Positions 35,782-44,448 of a stretch of DNA of 64,000 bases are shown here, piece after piece. Within the stretch, counting starts at the first letter, position 1. The number at the start of each line of letters is the position of its first letter. The translations under genes were made by a program, and so were the position numbers. This stretch comes from Curtobacterium pusillum (lineage in GTDB: Bacteria; Actinomycetota; Actinomycetes; Actinomycetales; Microbacteriaceae), in NCBI GenBank assembly GCA_002025645.1, contig CP018783.1, positions 1,302,001 to 1,366,000 of the forward strand. The letters are read 5' to 3'. Under the pieces are notes generated by a model. The model saw only the letters and a program-made list of their open reading frames with translations. It searched no databases and had not been told where the DNA came from.

Positions 35782-36778
35782 CGGGGTCCCGCAGGTCGCG
35801 CGACTTCTCGGACTTGTACCAGTGCAGCCGCGCACCGGTCTCGACGGGCTGCATCCCCACGACGACCTTGCCGCGGGAGTGCATCTCGGCGAGGTCCTCG
35901 TACGCGTCGACGATGTACTCAAACGGGTAGTACCCCGAGATGATGAACTGCACCTTGTGCCGCTGCACGAGGTCCCCGAGTGTGGTGAGCATCTCCGCCG
36001 CCTCGGTGTCGTCGCCAGGTGCTCGCAGGAACCGGATCTCCAGGTCACGGCGGTCCTCGCTCGACACGAAGCGCTTCGGGTCGACGCCGAGTCGGGTCGC
36101 CAGGTCGACGTTCTCGCCGTGCTCCCGGTTGTCGATGAACGCCGTGATCGGACGGTCCTCGGCGATGTCGCGGATCCGCTGCTCCTCGCCCTCGCCGTAG
36201 GCGACCGGACGGACCCCGATCTGCCGCAGGGCGTCGTGGTTGCGCGGACTGCCGAGACCGATCACGGTCGCCCCGGCATCGCGCGCGAGCTGGCACTCGA
36301 TGTGCCCGACGCCGCCCGCAGCCGCGCTGATCACGACCGTGTCGTCGGGTCCGAGCTTCAGGGAGCGGACGATCGACAGCGCGGTGCACCCCGCCAGGTA
36401 CAGGCTGCCGGCGACCTCGAACGTCATCGTCGAGGGCTTCTTCACGACGGCACCGCGCGGCACCGCCACCCAGGTCGCGTGCGATCCGCCGTGCGGCGCG
36501 TGGCCCATGACCTCGTCGCCGACGTGGAGGTCGCGCACGTTCGACCCTCGGGACCGGACGACGCCCGCGAAGTCGACGCCCTGGTGTGCGGGGAACTCGA
36601 GGTCGATGAACTCGCGGAGCTGCCCTTCGCGGAGGAACCGCTCGATGTGGTTCAGTCCGGCGACGGAGACCTCGACCACGACCTCGTCGGGGCCGGGGTC
36701 CGGCCGCTCCTGGGGGACGAGCTCGACGACGTCGAACCCGCCGTACCGGTCGTACTGCACTGCACTGCCGATCCGCAT
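35774..36778 (-). CDS. Zinc-independent quinone-oxidoreductase-like MDR protein
   Basis: 334 residues. An N-terminal GroES-like domain (MRIGSAVQYDRYGGFDVVEL) lacks the zinc cysteines; the nucleotide-binding AAAGGVGHIECQLARDAGATVIG is at about 150-172. NADPH is the usual cofactor of the family. The last ~25 residues (GARLHWYKSEKSRDLRDPVS) extend beyond the usual end. The substrate is unknown; it is not in an operon. Confidence 0.87.
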   Translation of the reverse strand: MRIGSAVQYDRYGGFDVVELVPQERPDPGPDEVVVEVSVAGLNHIERFLREGQLREFIDLEFPAHQGVDFAGVVRSRGSNVRDLHVGDEVMGHAPHGGSHATWVAVPRGAVVKKPSTMTFEVAGSLYLAGCTALSIVRSLKLGPDDTVVISAAAGGVGHIECQLARDAGATVIGLGSPRNHDALRQIGVRPVAYGEGEEQRIRDIAEDRPITAFIDNREHGENVDLATRLGVDPKRFVSSEDRRDLEIRFLRAPGDDTEAAEMLTTLGDLVQRHKVQFIISGYYPFEYIVDAYEDLAEMHSRGKVVVGMQPVETGARLHWYKSEKSRDLRDPVS

Positions 36779-36859
36779 GGGGTGCTCCTTCGCTGGAGGT
36801 GTGGACCCGGCCTACTCGGTGTTCCCGCATGCAACCCGTGCGTGCGGGGTACCAGCGCG

Positions 36860-36919
36860 CCGACAGGCGGACGGGAGGCACGGTGCGGGCCCGCCCCGCG
36901 CCTCCAGTCCGCCTGTCGG
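36860..36919. repeat. Family-B long hairpin after the phosphoesterase gene
   Basis: Arms of about 29 bp (CCGACAGGCGGACGGGAGGC... and its near complement) with three mismatches. It is 6 bp past the stop of the leftward phosphoesterase gene and upstream of the next leftward gene, so it can terminate the former. Confidence 0.75.
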
Positions 36920-36924
36920 TGCGT

Positions 36925-37848
36925 CTACTGCCCGGTGGACGCCTCGATGATGCGGGCGACCGTGTCCGCGTCGAACGCGAACGCGAGCGGATCGGCGTCC
37001 GGACGCGGCACGCGGACCGGCGTCGACCAGACCGAGCCGTCCTCGGCGACGTCGACGACGAGGGCTCCGGCGTCGACGTAGGCGGCTTCCTCGTCGTACG
37101 GCCCGGTGACGTCCGTGTCGTTCGCAACGCCCGGCGCGACGAGCACGGGGACGCCTGCGAGCGACCCGGCGAAGTGGTGGTGGTAGTGACCGGCGAGGAC
37201 GACCCGGACGTCCGACCCGCGGATCACGTCGGCCAGGGCTTCCGGGTTCCGCAGCTGCAGCGCCGCGTGCAGTGCGGTCGGGGCGGGCAACGGCGGGTGG
37301 TGCAAGACGACGACGGTGCCGTGCGGGGCGTGGTCGCCGTCGAGTGCTGCTCGGAGTCGCTCGAGCGATGCCGCGCTGATCTCGCCGTACCCGGCCCCGG
37401 GAACGCTCGTGTCGACCGTCACGATGCGGCGACCGGCGACGAGGGACTGCCCCCAGACCGGGGCCGTCGGCGGGTGGTACTCCATGGTGTGCATGAGCGG
37501 ACGACCGCCCTCGCCCAGGACGTGTCCGTTCGTGAGGACCTGCCGGAAGCCCTCGCGCAGGTCGTGGTTCCCGGGCACGGCGACCAGCGCCGCGCCGTGC
37601 CGTTCGGCCCAGCCACCGACCCGCTCGACGAGTGCGGCGTAGGACTCGGGGCTGCCGTCCTCGGACACGTCGCCGGACACCACGACGAGGCCGATCCCGG
37701 GGACACCGTCGATGCGGGCGAGCACGCTCTCGAGCGCTGCGGTGGTGTCGACCGACCCCTGGTGCAGGGCGCCGTCGCCCGTCAGGTGGGTGTCGGACAG
37801 GTGGAGGATGCGGAGGGTCCCGGCGGCTGGCTGCTGCATGCGGCCCAC
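36925..37848 (-). CDS. Metallophosphoesterase, Icc/CpdA-like
   Basis: 307 residues with all calcineurin-type motifs in order: LHLSDTHL (D19, H21), VVSGDVSEDG, VPGNHD, VLHHPPL and AGHYHHHF. This is the cyclic-nucleotide phosphodiesterase (Icc/CpdA) branch, a cytosolic dinuclear metal enzyme. The substrate is not certain; cyclic AMP hydrolysis is known for some members. It is divergent from a lipoprotein gene. Confidence 0.9.
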   Translation of the reverse strand: MGRMQQPAAGTLRILHLSDTHLTGDGALHQGSVDTTAALESVLARIDGVPGIGLVVVSGDVSEDGSPESYAALVERVGGWAERHGAALVAVPGNHDLREGFRQVLTNGHVLGEGGRPLMHTMEYHPPTAPVWGQSLVAGRRIVTVDTSVPGAGYGEISAASLERLRAALDGDHAPHGTVVVLHHPPLPAPTALHAALQLRNPEALADVIRGSDVRVVLAGHYHHHFAGSLAGVPVLVAPGVANDTDVTGPYDEEAAYVDAGALVVDVAEDGSVWSTPVRVPRPDADPLAFAFDADTVARIIEASTGQ

Positions 37849-37894
37849 GCTACCGAGCGTGCCTTGCGGGCCCCGGTGCCTTCGGCGTGCGTTC

Positions 37895-37947
37895 CGTGAG
37901 CAGAAATGGTCGAGTCCGTTCGCGGGACTCGACCATTTCTGCTCACG
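37895..37947. repeat. Family-A hairpin, copy 1 (23-bp perfect stem), divergent region
   Basis: CGTGAGCAGAAATGGTCGAG then TCC, loop GTTCGCG, and the exact complement. It lies between two divergent genes (phosphoesterase start 37848, lipoprotein start 38043), where no terminator is expected. Copies 2 and 3 lie at 38576 and 56256. Confidence 0.85.
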
Positions 37948-38042
37948 ATGACGAGCGTGCGGGACCGTGCGGGGGTTTTCCCCACCCCGGAGCGGGTGGT
38001 CGCTGGATTCTGCCGCTGGTACATCGCCGGGACGATGGGATC

Positions 38043-38546
38043 ATGCACACGAACCCCGCCGCCCGCACCCGCTCCGAACGCTCCGCGCTCACCTCCGCCG
38101 CCGCTGTCCTCGGGATGGGACTCATCGTCTCCACCCTCGCCGGGTGCAGCGTCATCGAGCCGTACATGCCCGAACAGCAGCAGCACTACGACTCGTACGG
38201 CGACGCCCCCTCGAAGGCGAACTCCGAGGACGTCGCGTGGTTCATGCCGTCGTGGGTCCCCGAGGACGCGAAGGACATCGACGTGCGCCTCGACACGAGC
38301 GACCCCGGCTACGTCATCGCCCTCACCTCGAAGGACGGCGTCGACACCGCTGCCTGCACGGCCGTGGACGGGACGAAGGGCGGCCCTGCGATGACCGCCG
38401 GGTTCCTGCCCGACGACCTCCCAGCGACCGGGCTCCTCACCTGTGGCGACGGTCGGATCACCGCCCAGATCGACGGGCGCTGGTACGGCTGGACCCCGAA
38501 GCAGCCGATCGAGTCCGACGGGAACGACACGCTCCGCAGCTCCTGA
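38043..38546 (+). CDS. Small secreted lipoprotein
   Basis: 167 residues. The signal sequence ends in the lipobox STLAGC with lipidation cysteine C35. The mature part is acidic and has two further cysteines (TAACTAVDG, LLTCGDG) that could form a disulfide outside the membrane. WFMPSWVPEDAKDIDVRLDTS and a WYGWTP segment near the end are the most distinctive parts; I do not recognise a family. No operon partners. Confidence 0.82.
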   Translation: MHTNPAARTRSERSALTSAAAVLGMGLIVSTLAGCSVIEPYMPEQQQHYDSYGDAPSKANSEDVAWFMPSWVPEDAKDIDVRLDTSDPGYVIALTSKDGVDTAACTAVDGTKGGPAMTAGFLPDDLPATGLLTCGDGRITAQIDGRWYGWTPKQPIESDGNDTLRSS

Positions 38547-38575
38547 GTCCGATCGAGGTGCGCGCTCCGTCGTTC

Positions 38576-38628
38576 AGTGAGCAGAAATGGTCGAGTCCGT
38601 TGGCTGGACTCGACCATTTCTGCTCACT
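38576..38628. terminator. Family-A hairpin, copy 2 (23-bp perfect stem), convergent region
   Basis: AGTGAGCAGAAATGGTCGAG then TCC, loop GTTGGCT, and its exact complement. It is 30 bp after the lipoprotein stop and 55 bp before the rhamnose mutarotase stop. The arms match copy 1 apart from the outermost pair (C-G becomes A-T, again paired), while the loops differ. Confidence 0.85.
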
Positions 38629-38682
38629 CGATGCACGCGCAGCACGCGCAGCACGCGCAGCATGCGCGAACGGCGCCGCGCG

Positions 38683-39024
38683 TCAGTCGGCGGCGGCGGC
38701 CAGCTGGTCCTCGAGGTTGAACACCTCGGGCAGCACCCGCGCCGTCTGGTCGGCCCGCCCGGTCGCTCCGTCGAACAGGTCCTGCATGTGCGACTCCCAC
38801 GCCGCAGCGACCTCCGAGGCGGCGAGCGACGCATCGGCATCGGCCACCGAATCGGTCTCGTAGTACCCGATGAGCAGCCCGTCGTCGTCCAGGAACAGCG
38901 AGTAGTTCCGCCGCCCGGCCGCCGCGATCGCCCGGAGCATCGCCGGCCAGACCGCCGCGTGCCGCTCGCGGTAGGCGTCCAGGGGTGCACCCTGCACCTG
39001 CAGTCGGAAGCAGACGCGGGTCAC
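38683..39024 (-). CDS. rhaM: L-rhamnose mutarotase
   Basis: 113 residues from a GTG overlapping the MFS stop (GTGA). RVCFRLQVQGAPLDAYRERHAAVWPAMLRAI and NYSLFLDDDGLLIGYYETD are the classic RhaM/RhaU pattern, with the histidine of YRERH acting in anomer interconversion. It speeds alpha-beta exchange of L-rhamnose so that the isomerase gets its preferred anomer. Coupling to the MFS gene ties that permease to rhamnose. Confidence 0.92.
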   Translation of the reverse strand: MTRVCFRLQVQGAPLDAYRERHAAVWPAMLRAIAAAGRRNYSLFLDDDGLLIGYYETDSVADADASLAASEVAAAWESHMQDLFDGATGRADQTARVLPEVFNLEDQLAAAAD

Positions 39025-40376
39025 CGGTCGGCCTCGGCCCGACGACGCTGCTCGGCCTCGCGGACGGCACGCTCGTCGGCGGTGCGCACGGTGCCGGTGA
39101 CGCTGGTCACGGTGCCGTACCGCTCGGCCTCGATCGCCTCGAGCGTCTTGCCCTGCGTCCGCGGTGCCCAGATCGTGCCGACGAGGAACGACAGCGCGAG
39201 CAGGCCCAGGATGAGCCCGCCGAGCGCACGGAGTCCGATGTCGGACAGGAGCAGCGGGAACCAGATGCTCAGCAGACCGACCATGACCCGGGCGGCCAGG
39301 AACAGCACACCCTGGGCGCTGGCGCGGTAGCGGGTGGCGAAGAGCTCCGAGGTCCAGAGGCCGTAGAACGCCTGTGCACCGATGCCCGAGGACACGCCCC
39401 ACGCGATCGCGAAGAACAGCAGGGTGCCGAGGTTCGCCGGTGCGTAGATCAGGACGGCCCACGAGACGATGGCGAGCACGGCGCCGATCGCGAACAGCAG
39501 CCGGCGGCTCACTCGGTCGCCGTACCGCATGAAGCCGAAGTAGGTCGCGGCGACGGTGCAGCCCCACACCAGGATCTGCAGACCGTACTGCTCCGTGACG
39601 CTCGTGACCCCGGTGGCCGAGTAGACGCGCGGCTGGAAGATGCCGGCCTGTCCCGCGACGGTGTTCCAGAGCGCGTAGACGCCGAACAGGAACAGCATCG
39701 CGGTGAGGTTCTTCCGGCGGCTGAACAGCTGCGTGAACCCGTGGAAGAAGTTCGCGGAACCGGTGGCCGCTCGCTCGTCCTTCCAGATCGTCGACTCGGG
39801 CAGGCCGCGACGGAGCCACCACACGATCGCGGCGACGACGAACAGGTGCGCGAAGATCAGGCGACTGCCGAGGAGCCCGAGCGGTGCGGCGGCGATGGCC
39901 AGGGCGAACCCGACCATCGGGCCGATCGACCACGCGAGCTGCGCGGTGCCGACGTGGGCGGCGCGCTTGTCGGCGGGCGCCTGCTCGGCGATGTACGTCC
40001 AGCTCGCCGGGACGCCGGCGCCGACCGCGATGCCGGTGAGGATGAAGCCGACGAGCAGCATCCCGTAGCTGCCCGCGAACACGGCGAGCAGGATGCCGAG
40101 CATGTACAGCAGCAGGTCGTAGGTGTAGATGAACTTCCGGCCGTAGCGGTCGCAGAGGGGTCCGCCGATGATGGCACCGGCAGCAGCGCCGAACGCGTTC
40201 GCGGACAGGCTCGCGAGCAGTCCGACCTGCAGGTCCCCGACGTGGAACTGGGCCTGCCAGAGGCTGAGGCTGGTGGCGATCGCGATGATCGACCCGGACT
40301 CGATGTAGTTCGACATGGCGACCGAGATCGTCGCCTTCCAGCCCGTGGTGTTGCGGGCTCCGATACGGACCGCCAT
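39021..40376 (-). CDS. MFS transporter, probable L-rhamnose permease
   Basis: 451 residues with twelve helices and loop motifs GGPLCDRYGRKFIYTYD and RRLLFAIGA. It is of the sugar-porter/metabolite symporter type. It is translationally coupled to rhaM, has a GGAGG ribosome site, and carries upstream the same 12-bp operator as the rhamnose isomerase operon. Rhamnose import is a strong inference, in parallel with the ABC importer further right. Confidence 0.85.
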   Translation of the reverse strand: MAVRIGARNTTGWKATISVAMSNYIESGSIIAIATSLSLWQAQFHVGDLQVGLLASLSANAFGAAAGAIIGGPLCDRYGRKFIYTYDLLLYMLGILLAVFAGSYGMLLVGFILTGIAVGAGVPASWTYIAEQAPADKRAAHVGTAQLAWSIGPMVGFALAIAAAPLGLLGSRLIFAHLFVVAAIVWWLRRGLPESTIWKDERAATGSANFFHGFTQLFSRRKNLTAMLFLFGVYALWNTVAGQAGIFQPRVYSATGVTSVTEQYGLQILVWGCTVAATYFGFMRYGDRVSRRLLFAIGAVLAIVSWAVLIYAPANLGTLLFFAIAWGVSSGIGAQAFYGLWTSELFATRYRASAQGVLFLAARVMVGLLSIWFPLLLSDIGLRALGGLILGLLALSFLVGTIWAPRTQGKTLEAIEAERYGTVTSVTGTVRTADERAVREAEQRRRAEADR

Positions 40377-40402
40377 TGGTCCTCCGTTCGCGTGTTCTTC
40401 GA

Positions 40403-40414
40403 TGAATCGTTTCA
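40403..40414. promoter_or_regulatory. LacI-type operator upstream of the rhamnose MFS-rhaM operon
   Basis: On the minus strand it reads TGAAACGATTCA, identical to the site at 48831-48842 before rhamnose isomerase, and is flanked in both places by ACCGT and TCGA. It lies 14 bp downstream of a minus-strand promoter (TTGCCC, 17 bp, TAACGT at 40457-40429) and in the 123-bp gap to the divergent LacI gene. Confidence 0.7.
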
Positions 40415-40428
40415 ACGGTGCTGCGAGG

Positions 40429-40457
40429 ACGTTACCCGTGGATCGACACGAGGGCAA
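40429..40457 (-). promoter_or_regulatory. Putative promoter of the MFS-rhaM operon
   Basis: TTGCCC (40457-40452) and TAACGT (40434-40429) on the minus strand, spacer 17 bp. The LacI-type operator lies where early transcription would pass. Confidence 0.45.
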
Positions 40458-40499
40458 GTCGCTCCCCCGAATCGCCGGGCCCGATGCCAGGATGACCCC

Positions 40500-41510
40500 A
40501 TGGCAGTGAGCGTTCGTGACGTCGCAGCGCTCGCCGGCGTGTCACTCGGCACGGTCTCGAACGTGCTGAACCGCCCGGACAAGGTCGCCCCCGGCACCGT
40601 CGAACGCGTGCAGTCCGCGATCGCCGAACTCGGCTTCGTCCGCAACGACTCGGCACGCCAGCTCCGCGCCGGCCGCAGCTCCACCGTCGGGCTCATCGTG
40701 CTCGACGGCGGCAACCCGTTCTTCACCGACGTCGCCCGAGGCGCCGAGGACGCAGCCATGCGGAAGGGCCTCGCCGTCCTCGTCGGCAACTCCGACGAGT
40801 CGGTCGACCGTGAGCACACCTACGTCGACCTCTTCGAGGAGCGCCGCGTCGCCGGGCTCCTCATCTCCCCCGCCGGTGACGACCTCACCCGGCTCGAACG
40901 ACTCCGCGACCAGGGCACCGCCGTGGTGCTCGTCGACCGGCGTGCGGACGACGAGCACTTCGCCTCGGTCTCGGTGGACGACGTCGCGGGCGGACACATC
41001 GCGGTGGCGCACCTCGCCTCGATCGGGCGGACACGCATCGCCTTCGTCGGCGGGCCGTTCGGCATCCGGCAGGTCGCCGACCGGCACGCCGGAGCGGTCG
41101 CCGCCGCGGCCGCCGCCGGGGTCTCGCTCGAGGTGCTCACCACCTCGTCGCTGTCCGTCCTCGAGGGCCGCCGCATCGGCGAAGAACTCCAGGCACGCCC
41201 GGCCGCCGAACGCCCGGACGCGGTGTTCGCGGCGAACGACCTCCTCGCCGTCGGCCTCGAACAGGCGTTCATCATGCGCGGGTCGATCCGCGTGCCGGAC
41301 GAGATCGCCATCGTCGGGTACGACGACATCGCGTTCGCCGAGGCCGCGGTCGTCCCGCTCACCTCGGTCAGGCAGCCCGCGCAGGACCTCGGGCGGCGAG
41401 CGATCGAGCTGCTGCTGGCCCAGGTCGAGGAGGGCCAGGAGGTCGAGACCCTCCACGTGGAGTTCACCCCCGAGCTCGTCGTCCGGCAGTCCACGGTCGC
41501 CGAGCGCTGA
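40500..41510 (+). CDS. LacI-family regulator, probable rhamnose repressor 1
   Basis: 336 residues. The DNA-binding domain SVRDVAALAGVSLGTVSNVLNRPDKV is at 4-30 with the hinge LRAGRSSTVGL at about 56-66; the periplasmic-binding-like sensor domain follows. It is divergent from the MFS-rhaM operon with a shared operator region. CAGGAT lies a few bases before the ATG without a Shine-Dalgarno sequence, so it may be leaderless. Rhamnose or a pathway intermediate is the expected inducer. Confidence 0.92.
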   Translation: MAVSVRDVAALAGVSLGTVSNVLNRPDKVAPGTVERVQSAIAELGFVRNDSARQLRAGRSSTVGLIVLDGGNPFFTDVARGAEDAAMRKGLAVLVGNSDESVDREHTYVDLFEERRVAGLLISPAGDDLTRLERLRDQGTAVVLVDRRADDEHFASVSVDDVAGGHIAVAHLASIGRTRIAFVGGPFGIRQVADRHAGAVAAAAAAGVSLEVLTTSSLSVLEGRRIGEELQARPAAERPDAVFAANDLLAVGLEQAFIMRGSIRVPDEIAIVGYDDIAFAEAAVVPLTSVRQPAQDLGRRAIELLLAQVEEGQEVETLHVEFTPELVVRQSTVAER

Positions 41511-41544
41511 CGCGCGCGCCGCGCCCGTGCCGGCTGCGCCGTGT

Positions 41545-41588
41545 CGGACTGGAGGCGCGTGGCGGCGCCGCACCGTGCCTCCAGTCCG
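41545..41588. repeat. Family-B inverted repeat between two LacI genes
   Basis: CGGACTGGAGGCGCG and its partner CACCGTGCCTCCAGTCCG; the outer 11 bp are perfect. It is 34 bp after the first LacI stop and upstream of the second LacI gene. Confidence 0.75.
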
Positions 41589-41630
41589 GTGGTGGGCCGG
41601 GACGGCACCCGCTCCGCCTACGATCGGAGC

Positions 41631-42725
41631 ATGGTGCATGTCCCACGGCGCGACGGACCGCCGAGCGTGCACCACGTCGCGGCTCGGGCGGGCGTCTCGC
41701 TCGCGACGGTCTCGAACGTCCTGAACCACCCCGAGCGCGTCGCCGACGCCACGGCGGCCCGCGTCCGCGCGGCGATCGCGGAGCTCGGGTACACGCCGAA
41801 CCGCAACGCCCGCGCCCTGGTGTCGGGCAGCACCCGGGCGATCGGCCTGGTCGTCGCGTCGCTGCGGAACTCCCTGTTCACGGACATGGTGAGCGGCGCC
41901 CAGACGGCCGCACGTGACCGTGGGAACACCCTGCTGGTGGCGAGCAGCGAGAACGACCTGGTCGCGCAGGGGGAACACCTGGCGTTCCTCGAGAGCACGA
42001 GGGTCTCCGGCATCCTGCTCGCCTCGATGACCGAGTCGCGCGACCAGGTCGAGGCCGCCAAGCAGCACGGCCGGCCGATCGTGTACGTCAACTACGAACC
42101 GACCGAGGTCGACGCCTGCTCGGTCATCGTCGACAACGAGCAGGCCGGGTACGTCGCGACGAAGCACCTCGTCGAGCAGGGCTGCCGACGGATCGGGTTC
42201 GTGAGCGCGCGACCGGACCTGCAGCCCGTGGCGCGACGTCGGGCCGGGATGCTCCGGGCGATCGCCGAGCACCCCGGGGTCGAGCTCGTGGACGTCGACG
42301 CCGGTGACATCGACCCTCCCGGCGGGACGGACGCCGGCGCTCGCATCGCCGCCATGCCCGCCGAGGTGCGGCCGGACGGCGTGCTCGGCGTCACGGACCT
42401 GCTGGCGATGGCGGTGGTGACCGAACTGCGCGCAGGGGGGATCCGCGTGCCGGAGGACATCCCGGTGTCGGGATGCGACCACAACTCGGTGGCGTGGGGT
42501 GGCGCGGTGCCGCTGACCTCGGTGACGATGCACGGCGAGGAGATGGGCGCGGCGGCGGTGTCCCTCCTGCTCGACGAACTGACGGACGACCCCGCGGAGC
42601 ACGTGCACCGGACGGTGGTGCTCGGCAGTGAGCTCGTGCCGCGGGAGAGCACGCTCGGACGGGGGCGCGCCGCCGAGGTGGCCGCGGCGGGGACGCCGAG
42701 CGACCCGAGGCGCACCGAGGCCTGA
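41631..42725 (+). CDS. LacI-family regulator, probable rhamnoside repressor 2
   Basis: 364 residues. The helix-turn-helix SVHHVAARAGVSLATVSNVLNHPERV is at about 12-37, then the hinge LVSGSTRAIGL and the sensor domain. The C-terminal ~25 residues after SELVPRESTLGRG are a disordered Ala/Pro tail. It stands 400 bp before the ABC importer operon, whose promoter region has two LacI-type dyads, so it probably controls that operon. TACGAT ends 6 bp before the ATG, consistent with a leaderless start. Confidence 0.9.
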   Translation: MVHVPRRDGPPSVHHVAARAGVSLATVSNVLNHPERVADATAARVRAAIAELGYTPNRNARALVSGSTRAIGLVVASLRNSLFTDMVSGAQTAARDRGNTLLVASSENDLVAQGEHLAFLESTRVSGILLASMTESRDQVEAAKQHGRPIVYVNYEPTEVDACSVIVDNEQAGYVATKHLVEQGCRRIGFVSARPDLQPVARRRAGMLRAIAEHPGVELVDVDAGDIDPPGGTDAGARIAAMPAEVRPDGVLGVTDLLAMAVVTELRAGGIRVPEDIPVSGCDHNSVAWGGAVPLTSVTMHGEEMGAAAVSLLLDELTDDPAEHVHRTVVLGSELVPRESTLGRGRAAEVAAAGTPSDPRRTEA

Positions 42726-42835
42726 GCGTGGGCGCGGCAGGCGGCGGTGCGGTCGCAGGCGGCGGTGCGGTCGCAGGCGCACTCGTCCCGCCGAAGCGAC
42801 AGCTTCCGGCGGACACGCATCGTCTTTGCCGCCAG

Positions 42836-42876
42836 AGCGACAGTCTCCCCGAGAACTCCGGCGGCAGACTGTCGCT
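42836..42876. repeat. Family-C hairpin, decayed copy
   Basis: AGCGACAGTCT (42836-42846) pairs with AGACTGTCGCT (42866-42876). The right side continues into CTGTCGCTTTCGCGAACCG, which is also the right flank of the perfect hairpin at 13022-13074. Confidence 0.65.
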
Positions 42877-42988
42877 TTCGCGAACCGCGCCCACCGCGCC
42901 CGCCGCGCCCACCGCGCCCGCGCGCCGCGCCCGCCCGCCTCGCGGACCGCGCGGGAGCACGCGCTTCCGTAACGAATCCGAATCGGTG

Positions 42989-43036
42989 ATTGACACGCTT
43001 CAATCCACATGGTTCCATTCCGATTGAAACGTTCTA
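42989..43036. promoter_or_regulatory. Promoter region with two LacI-type dyads for the ABC-rhamnosidase operon
   Basis: TTGACACGCTTCAA (42989-43002) and TTGAAACGTTCTAA (43023-43036) are imperfect versions of TTGAAACG-like LacI sites, 34 bp apart. TTGACA also makes a good -35; a weak -10 (TTCCAT, 43012-43017) follows at 17 bp, just before the second dyad. Confidence 0.6.
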
Positions 43037-43125
43037 AACAGCACCACCGGATCCCGCATCGGCGCGGGCTCCGGGTCCGTTTCACCCGGGGTCACCCCGC
43101 CCCGGGCCTTACGAGGAGGTAAGGA

Positions 43126-44448
43126 ATGTCAGCTCGTTCCCTGACCACCCGGCTGCTCGCCATCGGCGGCGCCACGGTCCTCATCGGCGGTCTCGCCGCC
43201 TGTTCTTCGGGCGGCTCCGCCGACACCGGCAGCGGCGGCGGCAAGGTCACGATCACGTACCTCGCCGACAACGCCGAGGCCACTGCCGCCACCGCGAAGC
43301 CGCTCATCGCAGCATTCGAGAAGGCGAACCCCGACATCACCGTCAAGTTCGACACGAAGCCGCAGGGCACCGACGGCGACAACCTGGTGAAGACCCGGCT
43401 GTCGACCGGCGAGATGGCCGACGTCTTCAACTACAACTCCGGCTCGCTCATGCAGGCCCTCAACCCGGACAACACCCTCGTCGACCTCTCGAAGGAGAGC
43501 TGGGCGAAGGACGTCGACCCGCAGTTCACCAAGGTCGTCAGCACCGACAAGGGCATGTACGGCGCACCGTTCGGCACCAGCTTCGGCGGCGCGGTCCTCT
43601 ACAACAAGAAGGTCTACAAGGACCTCGGCCTGAGCGTCCCGACGACGTGGGCGGACTTCATCAGCAACAGCGAGAAGATCAAGGACGCCGGCATCGCGCC
43701 GATCATCCAGACCTACGGCGACACCTGGACCAGCCAGCTGTTCGTCCTCGGCGACTTCGCGAACATCACCGCGCAGCAGAAGAACTGGGCGACGCAGTAC
43801 ACGAAGCACAAGGAGTCCTACGCGGACCAGCCGGCACTCGCCGGGTTCCAGCACCTCCAGGAGGGCAAGGACAAGGACCTCTACAACGAGGACTACGCGT
43901 CGGCCACCCAGGCGAACGGCCTGAAGATGCTCGCCGACGGCAAGGGCGCCCAGTACCCGATGCTGACCAACGCGATCTCGGCGATCCAGCAGGACTCGCC
44001 CGACGCGGTGAACGACATCGGAGCCTTCGCCCTGCCGGCGGAGAACGCGGACGACACGAACCTCACCATCTGGGAGCCGAACGGCCTCTACATCCCGAAG
44101 ACGACCACGGGTGACAAGCTCGCGGCCGCGAAGAAGTTCATCGCCTTCGCGAACTCGTCCGACGGCTGCAAGGTGCAGAACGACACCGGCACCCCCGGCG
44201 GCCCGTACGTCATCTCGACCTGCACACTCCCCGACTCGGTGCCCCCGATGATCGGCGACCTGCAGAAGTACCTCGACGACGGCAAGGCCAGCCCGGCGCT
44301 CGAGTTCCTCTCCCCGATCAAGGGCCCGAACCTCGAGAAGATCTGCGTGCAGGTCGGCTCGGGCATCACCAACGCGGCGAAGGGCGCTGACCAGTACGAC
44401 GACGACGTCGTCCAGCAGGCCCAGCAGCTCGGCATCAAGGGCTGGTGA
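43126..44448 (+). CDS. ABC sugar-binding lipoprotein (rhamnoside/rhamnose importer)
   Basis: 440 residues. The signal peptide ends in the lipobox GGLAAC with C26, followed by a Ser/Gly linker and the extracellular solute-binding family-1 fold (KVTITYLADNAEATAATAKPLIAAFEKANPDITVKF, MADVFNYNSGSLMQAL). It has a very strong AGGAGG ribosome site. Its stop overlaps the GTG of the first permease. Binding of rhamnose or rhamnose-containing oligosaccharides is inferred from the rhamnosidase downstream. Confidence 0.93.
   Translation: MSARSLTTRLLAIGGATVLIGGLAACSSGGSADTGSGGGKVTITYLADNAEATAATAKPLIAAFEKANPDITVKFDTKPQGTDGDNLVKTRLSTGEMADVFNYNSGSLMQALNPDNTLVDLSKESWAKDVDPQFTKVVSTDKGMYGAPFGTSFGGAVLYNKKVYKDLGLSVPTTWADFISNSEKIKDAGIAPIIQTYGDTWTSQLFVLGDFANITAQQKNWATQYTKHKESYADQPALAGFQHLQEGKDKDLYNEDYASATQANGLKMLADGKGAQYPMLTNAISAIQQDSPDAVNDIGAFALPAENADDTNLTIWEPNGLYIPKTTTGDKLAAAKKFIAFANSSDGCKVQNDTGTPGGPYVISTCTLPDSVPPMIGDLQKYLDDGKASPALEFLSPIKGPNLEKICVQVGSGITNAAKGADQYDDDVVQQAQQLGIKGW

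Larger units (their letters stand above)
42726..43125. other. 400-bp intergenic region before the rhamnoside ABC operon
   Basis: The left half is low-complexity GC-rich DNA with a tandem GCGGTCGCAGGCGGCG repeat (about 42740-42780) and two decayed family-C units (AGCGACAG near 42796, hairpin at 42836-42876). The right half (42960-43125) turns more AT-rich and holds the promoter TTGACA and two LacI-type dyads at 42989 and 43023. I see no convincing reading frame. Confidence 0.7.

Noticed and set aside
42726..42972. Arg/Ala-rich reading frames between LacI 2 and the ABC operon
   Set aside because: They follow low-complexity GC repeats and decayed hairpins, have no ribosome site and no family resemblance.
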